This document shows positions 39,771 to 47,793 of a stretch of 47,793 bases of DNA, in pieces. Made by a program: the position numbers and the translations under genes. The stretch comes from Reyranella sp. (lineage in GTDB: Bacteria; Pseudomonadota; Alphaproteobacteria; Reyranellales; Reyranellaceae). Position 1 is the first letter of the stretch; every line of letters starts with the position of its first letter. The notes beneath the pieces are model-generated. The model saw nothing but the letters and a program-made list of their open reading frames with translations. It made no database searches and was not told where the DNA came from. The DNA lies in contig JAIETA010000051.1 of the NCBI GenBank assembly GCA_019745575.1, forward strand, positions 1 to 47,793. The letters run 5' to 3'.

Positions 39771-41084
39771 ATGGCTTTTGCCGCTGTCGAGCGTCTGATC
39801 GCCTTCCGTTACCTGCGGGCGCGCCGCGAGGAGGGCTTTATCTCGGTGATCGCCGGCTTCTCGTTGGTCGGCATTACGCTCGGCGTCGGCACGCTGATCG
39901 TGGTCATGGCCGTGATGAACGGTTTTCGCATCGAGATGCTGCGCCAGATGTCAGGGATCAGCGGCCAACTGGGCGTGCAAGGCAATCGCGGAGGGCTTGA
40001 TCCTACGCCGGACCTCCTGGCGCGGATCAAGGCGGTTCCAGGCGTCGTCGCCGCCACGCCTTCGGCAGAGGGCCAGGTCATGGCAGTTGCCGGCGATCGG
40101 GTCCGTGGCGTGATCCTGCGAGGCATGCTCCCTGATGACTTTCGTTCGCGGACGCCGCTGGCGGCGGCGATAGACGGGGCGCCCGAGATACGGGAGCGCT
40201 ACCGTGGCTTGTGTCGCGGCGATGATGACAAGCCCGTCGACTGGGGCACACTCAAGGGGTTCGGCGACGACTTTTCGGTCGCGGTAGGGCGACGTCTGGC
40301 CGACCTGTTGGGGCTCAAGGTTGGCGACAGGCTGCAATTGGTGTCGCCGGTTTCGGTGGCGACGCCACTCGGGGTCATGCCGCGGTCAGTGTCGGCGCGG
40401 GTGGCGGCGGTATTCTGTGCCGGCATGTACGACTATGATGCGAACTTCGTCTACGCGCCTTTGGCGGACGTTCAGCGCCTGCTCGATCTTGGCAACAAGG
40501 TGACGGGCATCGAGATTTTCCTGGGTGACGATGCCTCGCTTTCGGGTAGCCGCCGGCTGGTAACGCAGGCCGTTGGCTTTCACGGCTGGGTGTTCGACTG
40601 GTTCCAGGCCAATGTCAGCTTCTTCTCTGCAATCCAGGCTCAGACAAATGTGATGTTCCTGGTACTGACCCTGATCGTCCTGGTGGCGGCGTTCAACATC
40701 GTCTCGAGCCTGGTCATGCTGGTTCGCACCAAGACTGCCGACATCGCCATCCTGCGTACCATGGGGGCCAGCCGTGCAGCCATCCTGCGTGTGTTCCTGC
40801 TGGATGGCCTCGCGATCGGCGGGGCGGGGACGCTGGCCGGCGTCGTACTGGGGCTTGCCTTCGCGCGCAACATCGAGGCGATTCGTCAGTGGCTTCAGCA
40901 GACGTTCGGCCTCGTTCTGTTCGATGAGACCCTGTATCTCCTCGCCGAAATGCCGTCACATATCCAGTGGGCGGAAGTGGCGGTGATCGCCGGTATGGCG
41001 TTGCTGTTCGCCCTGCTTGCCTCGCTCTACCCGGCATTGCGTGCGGCTCGGCTCGATCCGGTGGAAGGTCTGCGCCGTGAGTGA
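39771..41084 (+). CDS. Lipoprotein-releasing ABC permease, LolC/E type, copy 1
   Basis: A 437-residue FtsX/MacB-fold permease. The first helix region is EEGFISVIAGFSLVGITLGV. A periplasmic domain of about 200 residues follows, then three C-terminal helices (FLVLTLIVLVAAFNIVSSLV, then around LDGLAIGGAGTLAGVVLG and VIAGMALLFALLASLYPAL) and the typical ending [10 protein letters not shown]. The cytoplasmic coupling segment is [19 protein letters not shown]. It should extract outer-membrane lipoproteins from the inner membrane to LolA, with LolD. It overlaps a second, similar permease by eight bases. LolC and LolE cannot be told apart confidently. Confidence 0.93.
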   Translation: MAFAAVERLIAFRYLRARREEGFISVIAGFSLVGITLGVGTLIVVMAVMNGFRIEMLRQMSGISGQLGVQGNRGGLDPTPDLLARIKAVPGVVAATPSAEGQVMAVAGDRVRGVILRGMLPDDFRSRTPLAAAIDGAPEIRERYRGLCRGDDDKPVDWGTLKGFGDDFSVAVGRRLADLLGLKVGDRLQLVSPVSVATPLGVMPRSVSARVAAVFCAGMYDYDANFVYAPLADVQRLLDLGNKVTGIEIFLGDDASLSGSRRLVTQAVGFHGWVFDWFQANVSFFSAIQAQTNVMFLVLTLIVLVAAFNIVSSLVMLVRTKTADIAILRTMGASRAAILRVFLLDGLAIGGAGTLAGVVLGLAFARNIEAIRQWLQQTFGLVLFDETLYLLAEMPSHIQWAEVAVIAGMALLFALLASLYPALRAARLDPVEGLRRE

Positions 41085-42336
41085 CAAGGCGCCTGCCGTC
41101 GAACGTTGGCTGGCGTGGCGCTACCTGGCGACCAGGCAGCGCGAAGGGTTTGTCTCTTTCATCGCGATATTCTCGCTGATCGGTGTGGCACTTGGCGTCG
41201 CCACCCTGATCGTCGTGCTGTCCGTCATGGGTGGATTTCGGCAGCAACTACTCGGTCGCATCATCGGGATGAACGGACATGTCGTCATCACGACACATGG
41301 CGGCGTGCTGCAGGCGACGGCCGATTTGCTCGCGAAGCTCAGAGAAGTCCCAGGCGTCCGAGCGGTGCGTCCGACGCTCGAGCGACAGGCTCTGGTCGGC
41401 GCGAACGGACAGACGCGGGGCGCGTTGCTACGGGGTGTGCGAACAGACGACCTGCTGACCCGGGACATCGTGACCCGCAACATCGTCCATGGCGAACTGA
41501 GTACCTTCGGCACGAAGCCCGGCGTGGTCATAGGCGAACGTCTGAGACAGGCTCTCAATGTACAGGCCGGCGACCAGATCACGATCGTTACACATCGCCT
41601 CAATGAGAACGGCACGATCGCCCCGCGCTACGCCGACTACGAGTTGCTGGCGAGCTTCCTTACGCGCCGGTACGAATTCGATGCAGCGCTGGTCTTCGTG
41701 CCGCTCGACATGCTCCGCGAAGATCTGGAGTACAGTTCCAACGCCGTGAGTTCCATCGATCTCGAACTGTCGGACCCTACGGCAGCACCGCGAGTGGCGG
41801 CAGCTTTGCGCCAATCGTTGGGCCGTGACGATCTCAAAATCTCGGACTGGCTGGGCCTCAATGCGCGCTTCGTCGGCGCCCTGCAAGTCGAGCGGGTCAT
41901 GATGTTCATCATCCTCAGCTTGATCGTCGTCGTCGCCGCGATGAATGTCGTCGCAAGTTTCACCATGCTGGTTCGGGTAAAGCGTGGCGGCATCGCGATA
42001 TTGCGCACCATGGGGGCGACCCCCAGGACGATCGTGCGAGCTTTCTTCCTGGCCGCTGCGGCCGTCGGGCTGGTAGGAACGGCCGTCGGAACCGCGCTGG
42101 GCCTCCTGATCTGCGCCAATATGCGGCCAATCGGGACGCTGCTTTCGGCGATCACCGGCGCAGCTGGAAGCGGGTCTGCGGAGGTCGACTTCATCACCTC
42201 CGTGCCGGTACGCGTACAGGCGGTCGAAGTGGCCGCGATCGTTGCTGTGGCGATCCTGCTGTCGCTGGCGGCGGCTGCCTATCCAGCGTGGCGCAGTACC
42301 CGGGTCGAGCCGGTCGAAGGACTTCGCTATGAGTGA
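41077..42336 (+). CDS. Lipoprotein-releasing ABC permease, LolC/E type, copy 2
   Basis: A 419-residue paralogue of the preceding permease: [20 protein letters not shown], periplasmic domain, coupling segment [18 protein letters not shown], three C-terminal helices and the ending [10 protein letters not shown]. The periplasmic domain differs clearly from copy 1, where an insert (RERYRGLCRGDDDKPVDW) is present. The start is GTG at 41077 within the end of copy 1, and the stop overlaps LolD by eight bases. The pair plus LolD suggests a heteromeric LolCDE-like complex. Confidence 0.93.
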   Translation: MSDKAPAVERWLAWRYLATRQREGFVSFIAIFSLIGVALGVATLIVVLSVMGGFRQQLLGRIIGMNGHVVITTHGGVLQATADLLAKLREVPGVRAVRPTLERQALVGANGQTRGALLRGVRTDDLLTRDIVTRNIVHGELSTFGTKPGVVIGERLRQALNVQAGDQITIVTHRLNENGTIAPRYADYELLASFLTRRYEFDAALVFVPLDMLREDLEYSSNAVSSIDLELSDPTAAPRVAAALRQSLGRDDLKISDWLGLNARFVGALQVERVMMFIILSLIVVVAAMNVVASFTMLVRVKRGGIAILRTMGATPRTIVRAFFLAAAAVGLVGTAVGTALGLLICANMRPIGTLLSAITGAAGSGSAEVDFITSVPVRVQAVEVAAIVAVAILLSLAAAAYPAWRSTRVEPVEGLRYE

Positions 42337-43012
42337 TCTGGGGTTTTCGCTCTCGCTGCGCGACATCAAACGCACGTTCGTACAAGGTGATCGTCGCCTC
42401 GAGGTACTGCGCGGCGTCTCGCTCGATCTGCGGGCAGGCGAAATCGTGGCCCTGGTCGGGCAATCGGGGTCCGGGAAGTCGACTCTGCTGCACATCGCTG
42501 GCTTGCTCGAAAAGCCGAACAGCGGCGACGTCATCATGGCAGGAAAGGCCGCGGGCGCAGCGACCGACCGAGAGCGCACGGCGTTGCGCCGACGGTTCCT
42601 GGGCTTCGTCTATCAATACCACCATTTGCTGCCTGAATTCTCGGCGATCGAGAACGTGATGCTGCCACAAATGCTGAATGGGCTGTCGCGCAGTGAGGCA
42701 CGCGTTCGGGCCGCAGAGCTGCTGGCAATGGTGCAACTGAGGGAACGCGCCGACCACCGCCCTGGCCGCCTTTCGGGAGGTGAGCAGCAACGCGTCGCGA
42801 TCGCGCGGGCCGTGGCAAATGCGCCGCGCGTCCTCCTTGCCGACGAGCCGACCGGCAATCTCGACGCTGCGACGGCCGACGCCGTTTTTCGTCAGCTTCT
42901 GGCCTTGGTGCGGGAAACCGGGATGGCGGCGCTCGTGGCAACCCACAATCCAGACCTTGCCGCGCGCATGGATCGCACGGTGACACTGAGAGATGGCGTA
43001 TTGTCGACCTGA
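42329..43012 (+). CDS. lolD: Lipoprotein-releasing ABC transporter ATPase
   Basis: A 227-residue ATPase. Walker A is GQSGSGKST (residues 44-52), the signature is [14 protein letters not shown], Walker B is [12 protein letters not shown], and the H-loop is VATHNPDLA. The Q-loop segment [19 protein letters not shown] is the LolD-type sequence. It powers lipoprotein release by the two upstream permeases. The ATG at 42329 overlaps the second permease gene, so all three are co-translated. Confidence 0.95.
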   Translation: MSDLGFSLSLRDIKRTFVQGDRRLEVLRGVSLDLRAGEIVALVGQSGSGKSTLLHIAGLLEKPNSGDVIMAGKAAGAATDRERTALRRRFLGFVYQYHHLLPEFSAIENVMLPQMLNGLSRSEARVRAAELLAMVQLRERADHRPGRLSGGEQQRVAIARAVANAPRVLLADEPTGNLDAATADAVFRQLLALVRETGMAALVATHNPDLAARMDRTVTLRDGVLST

Positions 43013-43043
43013 CAGTCCACAGGACCTGGCGCGATGATGGTTC

Positions 43044-46000
43044 GTGCCCATCGCCGATTTCATCCACCTGAAGGTCCGGTCCGCCTATTCGCTCACGGAA
43101 GGCGCGAACAGGATCGATGCGGTCGTCTCGCTGGCCAAGGCTCAGTCGATGGCGGCGGTTGCCGTCACCGATCGCAACAACCTGTTCGGCGCTCTGGAGT
43201 TTGCCCAGTATGCCGCGAAGGCCGGGGTTCAGCCGATCATCGGGTGTGATCTGGGCATCAGGCGGGAAGAGGAAAGTGGGATCGCGGCGGCGAGCAAACT
43301 GCCATCGGTGGATTGGTTGACCCTGCTGGTACAGAACGAGCAGGGTTATCTCAACTTGATGCGCCTCGTCAGCCGCGCCCACCTTGAGTTCAAGAGTGGC
43401 TCGGTGGCAGCGCTGCCGCTCGGCGAATTCGAAGGCCACACCGAAGGCCTCCTGGCCTTTACGGGAGACGTCAGCAGCGCCGTCGGCCGTCTGCTCACGG
43501 CCGGCCAGACGCCGGCTGCAGGCCATCTGCTGGAACGACTGCAGCGGCTTTTCGACGGGCGGCTCTACCTCGAATTGCAACGCCACGGTGACGACGGCGA
43601 GCGGCGCATCGAAGGAGCGTTGCTCGATCTCGCCTACGCCCGCGGGCTGCCTCTAGTCGCTACCAACGACGTCCACTTTCCCAAGGCCTCGATGTTCGAG
43701 GCACATGATGTTCTGCTCTGTATCGAACAGGGCGTGCATATCGAGGATCCCAATCGGCGCCGCCTGACGCCGGAACACTACTTCAAGCCAGCAGCAGAAA
43801 TGCGCAGCGTCTTTTCGGATGTGCCAGAGGCCTGCGACAACACCCTGACGATTGCCCGACGGTGCGCCTACATGCCGACGCCCCGTAAGCCGATCCTGCC
43901 GAGCTACACCAAGCTGGAGGGCCGTACCGAGGGTGAGGTGCTGCGGCAGCTGGCGGGTCGCGGCCTCGATGAACTGAAAGACGCGGGCCGCCTGGCGTCC
44001 GATGTTGCCTTCGACCGTTATCGCGAGCGGCTGACCTACGAACTCGACATGATCGAGAAAATGGGCTTTGCCGGCTACTTTCTGATCGTCGCCGATTTTA
44101 TCCAGTGGGCGAAGGACAATGACGTGCCGGTCGGGCCCGGCCGCGGCTCGGGTGCAGGCTCGCTGGTTGCCTGGGCGCTCAAAATCACCGACCTGGACCC
44201 ACTGCGCTGGGGGCTGCTGTTCGAGCGCTTTCTCAATCCCGAACGCGTGTCGATGCCCGACTTCGACATCGACTTCTGCCAGGACAAGCGGGATCGGGTT
44301 ATCCGCTATGTACGCGACGAGTACGGACACGACCGCGTTGCCGCCATCATCACCTTCGGCAAGCTGCAGGCCCGTGCCGTGCTACGCGACGTCGGCCGCG
44401 TTCTCGGCATGCCGTATGGTCAGGTCGATCGCATTTGCAAGCTGGTACCCAACAATCCGGCGAAGCCCGTGACTCTGGCCGAGGCACTGCAGACCGAGCA
44501 GTTGTTGAAGGAACAATACAGCGTCGACGAGGAGATCAAACGCCTGATCGATCTGGCGCTGCAGCTTGAGGGCCTTTACCGCAACGCCTCGACCCATGCG
44601 GCGGGCGTCGTGATCGGAGATCGGCCGCTCGAGCAGCTCGTGCCGCTGTTCAGGGATTCCGACAACAAGGACTCGCTACCGGCCACCCAGTTCAACATGA
44701 AGTGGGTCGAAACCGCTGGCCTCGTGAAATTTGACTTCCTGGGCCTAAAGACCCTGACCGTCATAGAGAAGGCCTGCGGTCTGATCGGTCATGGCAGGAT
44801 CGACATCACGAAGCTGCCGCTGGACGACCGCAAGACCTTTGAGTTGCTGGCGCGCGGCGACGGTAGCGGCGTATTCCAGCTGGAAGGCAACGGCATGCGC
44901 GACGTGTTGCGCAAACTCAAGCCTGATCGCTTCGAGGACATCATCGCCGTGGTGGCGCTCTATCGCCCAGGCCCGATGGAGAACATTCCGAGTTACATCA
45001 AGCGCAAGCACGGCGAGGAGCGCCCGGACTATCTGCATCCGCTGCTGGAGGGCATTCTCAAGGAAACCTACGGCATCATGATCTACCAGGAGCAGGTCAT
45101 GCAGATCGCACAGGTGCTCAGCGGCTATACGCTGGGCGGCGCGGACCTGTTGCGTCGCGCGATGGGCAAGAAGATCCAGTCCGAGATGGACGCCCAGCGC
45201 GCCAATTTCGTCGAGGGCGCCAAGGCCAACAAGGTCGAGGAAGGGCGGGCATCGTCGATTTTCGATCAGGTCGACAAGTTCGCTGGCTACGGCTTCAACA
45301 AGAGCCATGCCGCAGCTTATGCGCTGGTCTGCTACCAGACGGCCTATCTCAAGGCCAACCATCCCGTCGAGTTCTTTGCCGCGACCATGACTCTGGACAT
45401 GGGCAACGTTGAAAAGCTGAACGGCTATCGCCGCGATCTCGACCGGCTTGGCATCGAGTTGCTGCCGCCGGATGTCACGCGTTCGTCAACCGAGTTCACG
45501 GTCGAGATGACTGCAGCCGGCAAGAAGGCGATCCGCTATGCGCTGGCCGCCATCAAGGGCGTCGGTCGCGAGGCGATGAACCGGCTGACCGAGGAACGAC
45601 AGGCGAACGGCCCGTTCAATGACCTGTTCGACTTCGCGGAGCGACTCGACCAGCGGGTCCTGAACAAGCGCCTTCTCGAAAGCCTGGTTCGCGCTGGCGC
45701 CTTCGACTCACTCAACAAGAATCGGGCGCAGACCTTTGGTGCCGTCGAGGCGTTGACGCGGCATTTGCAGGCAACGCATGAGTCGCGCGGAAGCAACCAG
45801 AACAGCCTGTTCGGCGACGATACGGCGCAGCGCCGGCCGCAGTTGCCGAAAATGCCGGACTGGGCCCCGATGGAACGCCTGCAGCACGAATTCGCGGCGA
45901 TCGGCTTCTATCTTTCCTCGCACCCGCTGGCGGCCTACGAGCGTAGCCTGCAGCGTCTGGGAGTCTGTCGCGCCGCCGACCTGCCCGGGTTGCTGGCGCG

Positions 46001-46490
46001 CGGGACTCCCGGTCGCATCAAGCTGGCTGGTACCGTCATCGACCGCATGGAGCGTACCTCGGCCAAGGGCAACCGCTTTGCCTTCGTTCAGTGTTCGGAT
46101 CAGTCAGGCGCCTTCGAGCTCACGGTGTTCAGCGAACTGCTGGGCAGCAAGCGCAATCTACTGGAGCCGGGGCAGGCGATACTCATATCGGCGGACGGCC
46201 GTCTCGACGGCGAGCAGGTGAAACTCACCGCGCAGACCGTGGAGAAGCTCGACGACGCAGTGGCCAACGCGGCGGCCGGACTTCGCATCATCCTCTCCGA
46301 CCCGGCGGCTCTGGAAGCGCTGCGCAAGACACTGGACGGCAAGAGGGGGCGGGGGCGTGTCACTCTGGTGGTTCCCATGCCCGATGAGGCTGAAGCGGAG
46401 GTGACGCTGCCCGGGACATATTCGATTGCGGGCGGCCTGCGCGACGCGATCGGCATGCTGCCGGGCATCGCCCAAGTGGAAGAAATTTGA
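43044..46490 (+). CDS. dnaE: DNA polymerase III subunit alpha
   Basis: A 1148-residue replicative polymerase, DnaE1 class. The N-terminal PHP domain starts FIHLKVRSAYSLTEGANRID. The palm holds the catalytic PDFDIDFCQDKRDR (Asp406, Asp408), preceded by GPGRGSGAGSLVAWALKITD. The finger region and RRAMGKKIQSEMD follow, then helix-hairpin-helix (AAIKGVGREAMNRL) and OB-fold (IKLAGTVIDRMERTSAKGN) domains. The start is GTG at 43044, 31 bases after lolD; no in-frame ATG lies nearby upstream and the ribosome site is weak. The stop overlaps the next gene. Confidence 0.97.
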   Translation: MPIADFIHLKVRSAYSLTEGANRIDAVVSLAKAQSMAAVAVTDRNNLFGALEFAQYAAKAGVQPIIGCDLGIRREEESGIAAASKLPSVDWLTLLVQNEQGYLNLMRLVSRAHLEFKSGSVAALPLGEFEGHTEGLLAFTGDVSSAVGRLLTAGQTPAAGHLLERLQRLFDGRLYLELQRHGDDGERRIEGALLDLAYARGLPLVATNDVHFPKASMFEAHDVLLCIEQGVHIEDPNRRRLTPEHYFKPAAEMRSVFSDVPEACDNTLTIARRCAYMPTPRKPILPSYTKLEGRTEGEVLRQLAGRGLDELKDAGRLASDVAFDRYRERLTYELDMIEKMGFAGYFLIVADFIQWAKDNDVPVGPGRGSGAGSLVAWALKITDLDPLRWGLLFERFLNPERVSMPDFDIDFCQDKRDRVIRYVRDEYGHDRVAAIITFGKLQARAVLRDVGRVLGMPYGQVDRICKLVPNNPAKPVTLAEALQTEQLLKEQYSVDEEIKRLIDLALQLEGLYRNASTHAAGVVIGDRPLEQLVPLFRDSDNKDSLPATQFNMKWVETAGLVKFDFLGLKTLTVIEKACGLIGHGRIDITKLPLDDRKTFELLARGDGSGVFQLEGNGMRDVLRKLKPDRFEDIIAVVALYRPGPMENIPSYIKRKHGEERPDYLHPLLEGILKETYGIMIYQEQVMQIAQVLSGYTLGGADLLRRAMGKKIQSEMDAQRANFVEGAKANKVEEGRASSIFDQVDKFAGYGFNKSHAAAYALVCYQTAYLKANHPVEFFAATMTLDMGNVEKLNGYRRDLDRLGIELLPPDVTRSSTEFTVEMTAAGKKAIRYALAAIKGVGREAMNRLTEERQANGPFNDLFDFAERLDQRVLNKRLLESLVRAGAFDSLNKNRAQTFGAVEALTRHLQATHESRGSNQNSLFGDDTAQRRPQLPKMPDWAPMERLQHEFAAIGFYLSSHPLAAYERSLQRLGVCRAADLPGLLARGTPGRIKLAGTVIDRMERTSAKGNRFAFVQCSDQSGAFELTVFSELLGSKRNLLEPGQAILISADGRLDGEQVKLTAQTVEKLDDAVANAAAGLRIILSDPAALEALRKTLDGKRGRGRVTLVVPMPDEAEAEVTLPGTYSIAGGLRDAIGMLPGIAQVEEI

Positions 46491-47497
46491 GCCGCCAGCC
46501 CGGCCTCTTCGAAACACCAAGTCCGCCCAAGCGCCGTGCGTCAGCGGGAGAGGTTCTGCCTGCGTCGCAGTCTCCGTTGCTCGATGGGCCGGACCTGCCC
46601 CTGGACATCCGCCTCGGTACCTCATCGTGGTTCTTCCCGGGCTGGCGAGGCCTTGTCTACGAGGGGGTGCACCCTCAGGTCGCACTCAGCCGCAAGGGAC
46701 TGGCGGCCTACGCCCAGATCCCGATATTGCGAACCGTCAGCCTCGATCGGACATTCTATGCGGCCATTTCGGCCGTTGAATATGCGCGCTACGCCGGTCA
46801 GGTCCCGGACGATTTCAGCTTTGTTGTGAAGGCGCCGGCGTTGGTTTGTGACGCCGTGGTGCGGGACGAGCAGGGAAGAGGGAAGGTGGCCAACCCGCAT
46901 TTTCTCGATGCCGCGATTGCCACCCGCGAGTTCGTGGTGCCCTGCCTCGAAGGATTGGGGAGCAAGGCCGGGCCATTGGTGTTCCAGATTTCACCGCTGC
47001 CGCGAAGCCTGGTCGACGAGGCGCCGATGCTGGTCGAACGGCTGGCGGCTTTCTTCGCTGCTTTGCCGCGGGAACTCGGCAGGCATCGCCCGCTCTACGC
47101 CCTGGAATTGCGAAACGCCGAACTACTGACGCCGCGGCTGATGCGGATGCTGGCCGTTGCGGAGGTGCGCTACTGCGTCGGGCTGCACGATCACATGCCT
47201 GAGGTCGAACGGCAGGCCGTGGCGCTGCAGACGTTGGACCGCGACAATCCTGGCCCCTTGATCGTCCGGTGGAATCTGCACCGAGGGTTCCTCTATCAGG
47301 CGGCCAAGCAACGCTACGAGCCCTTCGACCGTCTGGTGGACGAGGACACCGAAACCCGGCGAATTCTGGCTCGAATGGCAGCTGAAGCGGTCAAGGCCGG
47401 GCAGAAAGTCTGGATTACTGCCAACAACAAGGCCGAGGGCAGCGCCCCCCTGTCGCTCCTCAAATTGGCCCAGGAAATGGCCCGAGAGCTCATTTAA
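46487..47497 (+). CDS. DUF72 family protein
   Basis: A 336-residue protein of the DUF72 (YecE-like) TIM-barrel family. IRLGTSSWFFPGWRGLVYEG is the family N-terminal signature, and AISAVEYARYAGQVPDDFSF then VVKAP and VFQISPLPRSL continue it. Function is unknown. The start is taken as TTG at 46487, overlapping the dnaE stop (TTGA) with GTGGAAGAA upstream; about 40 residues before the fold are poorly conserved, so a later start is possible. It is followed by the rpsB leader. Confidence 0.82.
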   Translation: MSRQPGLFETPSPPKRRASAGEVLPASQSPLLDGPDLPLDIRLGTSSWFFPGWRGLVYEGVHPQVALSRKGLAAYAQIPILRTVSLDRTFYAAISAVEYARYAGQVPDDFSFVVKAPALVCDAVVRDEQGRGKVANPHFLDAAIATREFVVPCLEGLGSKAGPLVFQISPLPRSLVDEAPMLVERLAAFFAALPRELGRHRPLYALELRNAELLTPRLMRMLAVAEVRYCVGLHDHMPEVERQAVALQTLDRDNPGPLIVRWNLHRGFLYQAAKQRYEPFDRLVDEDTETRRILARMAAEAVKAGQKVWITANNKAEGSAPLSLLKLAQEMARELI

Positions 47498-47517
47498 GTC
47501 CTTGATTTCGTTGGCGC

Positions 47518-47546
47518 TTGCAATTCGGGCCGCAACCCCCTAGAAA
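47518..47546 (+). promoter_or_regulatory. Sigma-70 type promoter of rpsB
   Basis: TTGCAA (47518-47523), 17 bases, then TAGAAA (47541-47546). It would give a leader of about 120 bases before rpsB. Confidence 0.5.
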
Positions 47547-47591
47547 CACGCCACTTCGCACGCGGGTTTGCGGTCGACGGGGAGACATCCC

Positions 47592-47630
47592 GCCGCTCGC
47601 TCCGGTGTCCTTCAAGGCTCTTCGAGCGGC
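47592..47630 (+). promoter_or_regulatory. rpsB: Stem-loop in the rpsB leader
   Basis: GCCGCTCG (47592-47599) pairs perfectly with CGAGCGGC (47623-47630) around a 23-base loop, in the leader between the promoter and the S2 start. rpsB mRNA leaders are known S2 autoregulation sites in other bacteria; that role here is inferred. Confidence 0.4.
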
Positions 47631-47674
47631 GAGGGACGACGCCCGCGGAGGCCCAACCGGAAAAGGAGAACGGC

Positions 47675-47793
47675 ATGGCTATGCCGACATTTACGATGCG
47701 CCAGCTTCTGGAAGCGGGCGTTCACTTCGGCCATCACACGCGCCGCTGGAACCCCAAGATGAAGCCGTACCTGTTCGGGGTGCGCAACGGGGT
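47675..47793 (+). CDS. rpsB: 30S ribosomal protein S2 (3' partial)
   Basis: The first 39 codons are present and run off the window edge. [20 protein letters not shown] then [15 protein letters not shown] is the canonical S2 N terminus. S2 is a late-assembling small-subunit protein needed to recruit S1. AAAAGGAGAA just upstream of the ATG is a strong ribosome site. tsf would be expected next, outside the window. Confidence 0.97.
   Translation, partial: MAMPTFTMRQLLEAGVHFGHHTRRWNPKMKPYLFGVRNG

Overview
The window is GC-rich chromosomal DNA from an alphaproteobacterium. The evidence is the conserved order clpP-clpX-lon-hup, the full 14-gene nuo cluster running into birA-coaX-rnj-mce, then proS, lipoprotein-export genes and dnaE, together with the short form of prolyl-tRNA synthetase. 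The tRNA-His keeps an encoded G-1 and C73, which argues against the alphaproteobacterial clade that lost this identity element (Rhizobiales, Rhodobacterales and Caulobacterales relatives) and suggests a Rhodospirillales-type lineage. Species cannot be named from sequence alone. No insertion sequence, prophage, integrase or CRISPR array was seen.

Layout. 1-1892: 3' part of an autotransporter gene. 1893-2431: non-coding, with several hairpins. 2432-4494 (minus): a CaiB/BaiF CoA-transferase translationally coupled to a hotdog-fold (FAS1-like/MaoC) dehydratase. 4568-6367 (minus): glnB-glnA nitrogen operon with a clear sigma-54 type promoter and a strong terminator. 6566-7732: class I/II aminotransferase. 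7881-10037: three tandem paralogous TetR-like regulators. 10093-18738: tRNA-His with NAD(P)HX repair enzyme, tRNA-Leu with trigger factor, clpP, clpX, lon (heat-shock-type promoter), HU, tRNA-Val, tRNA-Asp.

18780-32868 encodes complex I (nuoA to nuoN, all 14 subunits). It runs without visible terminators into biotin ligase, type III pantothenate kinase, RNase J, methylmalonyl-CoA epimerase and a small DUF1467 membrane protein (to 36723). A minus-strand NCS2 purine permease (36991-38283) is divergent from proS. Two adjacent Lol-type permeases and their ATPase LolD follow, then DNA polymerase III alpha (dnaE), a DUF72 protein, and the start of rpsB, cut by the window edge.

Functionally this is mostly core housekeeping: nitrogen assimilation (PII/GS), proteostasis (trigger factor, ClpXP, Lon), respiration (complex I), cofactor supply (biotin, CoA, NADHX repair), RNA decay, lipoprotein export and replication. 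Points that stand out are the tandem TetR triplet, the paired LolC/E-like permeases where one gene is common in alphaproteobacteria, tRNAs used as apparent leaders of protein operons, a dyad inside the tRNA-Asp/nuo promoter, and a 539-base non-coding stretch with mutually exclusive hairpins. I found no convincing evidence of a wholly new multi-gene system.
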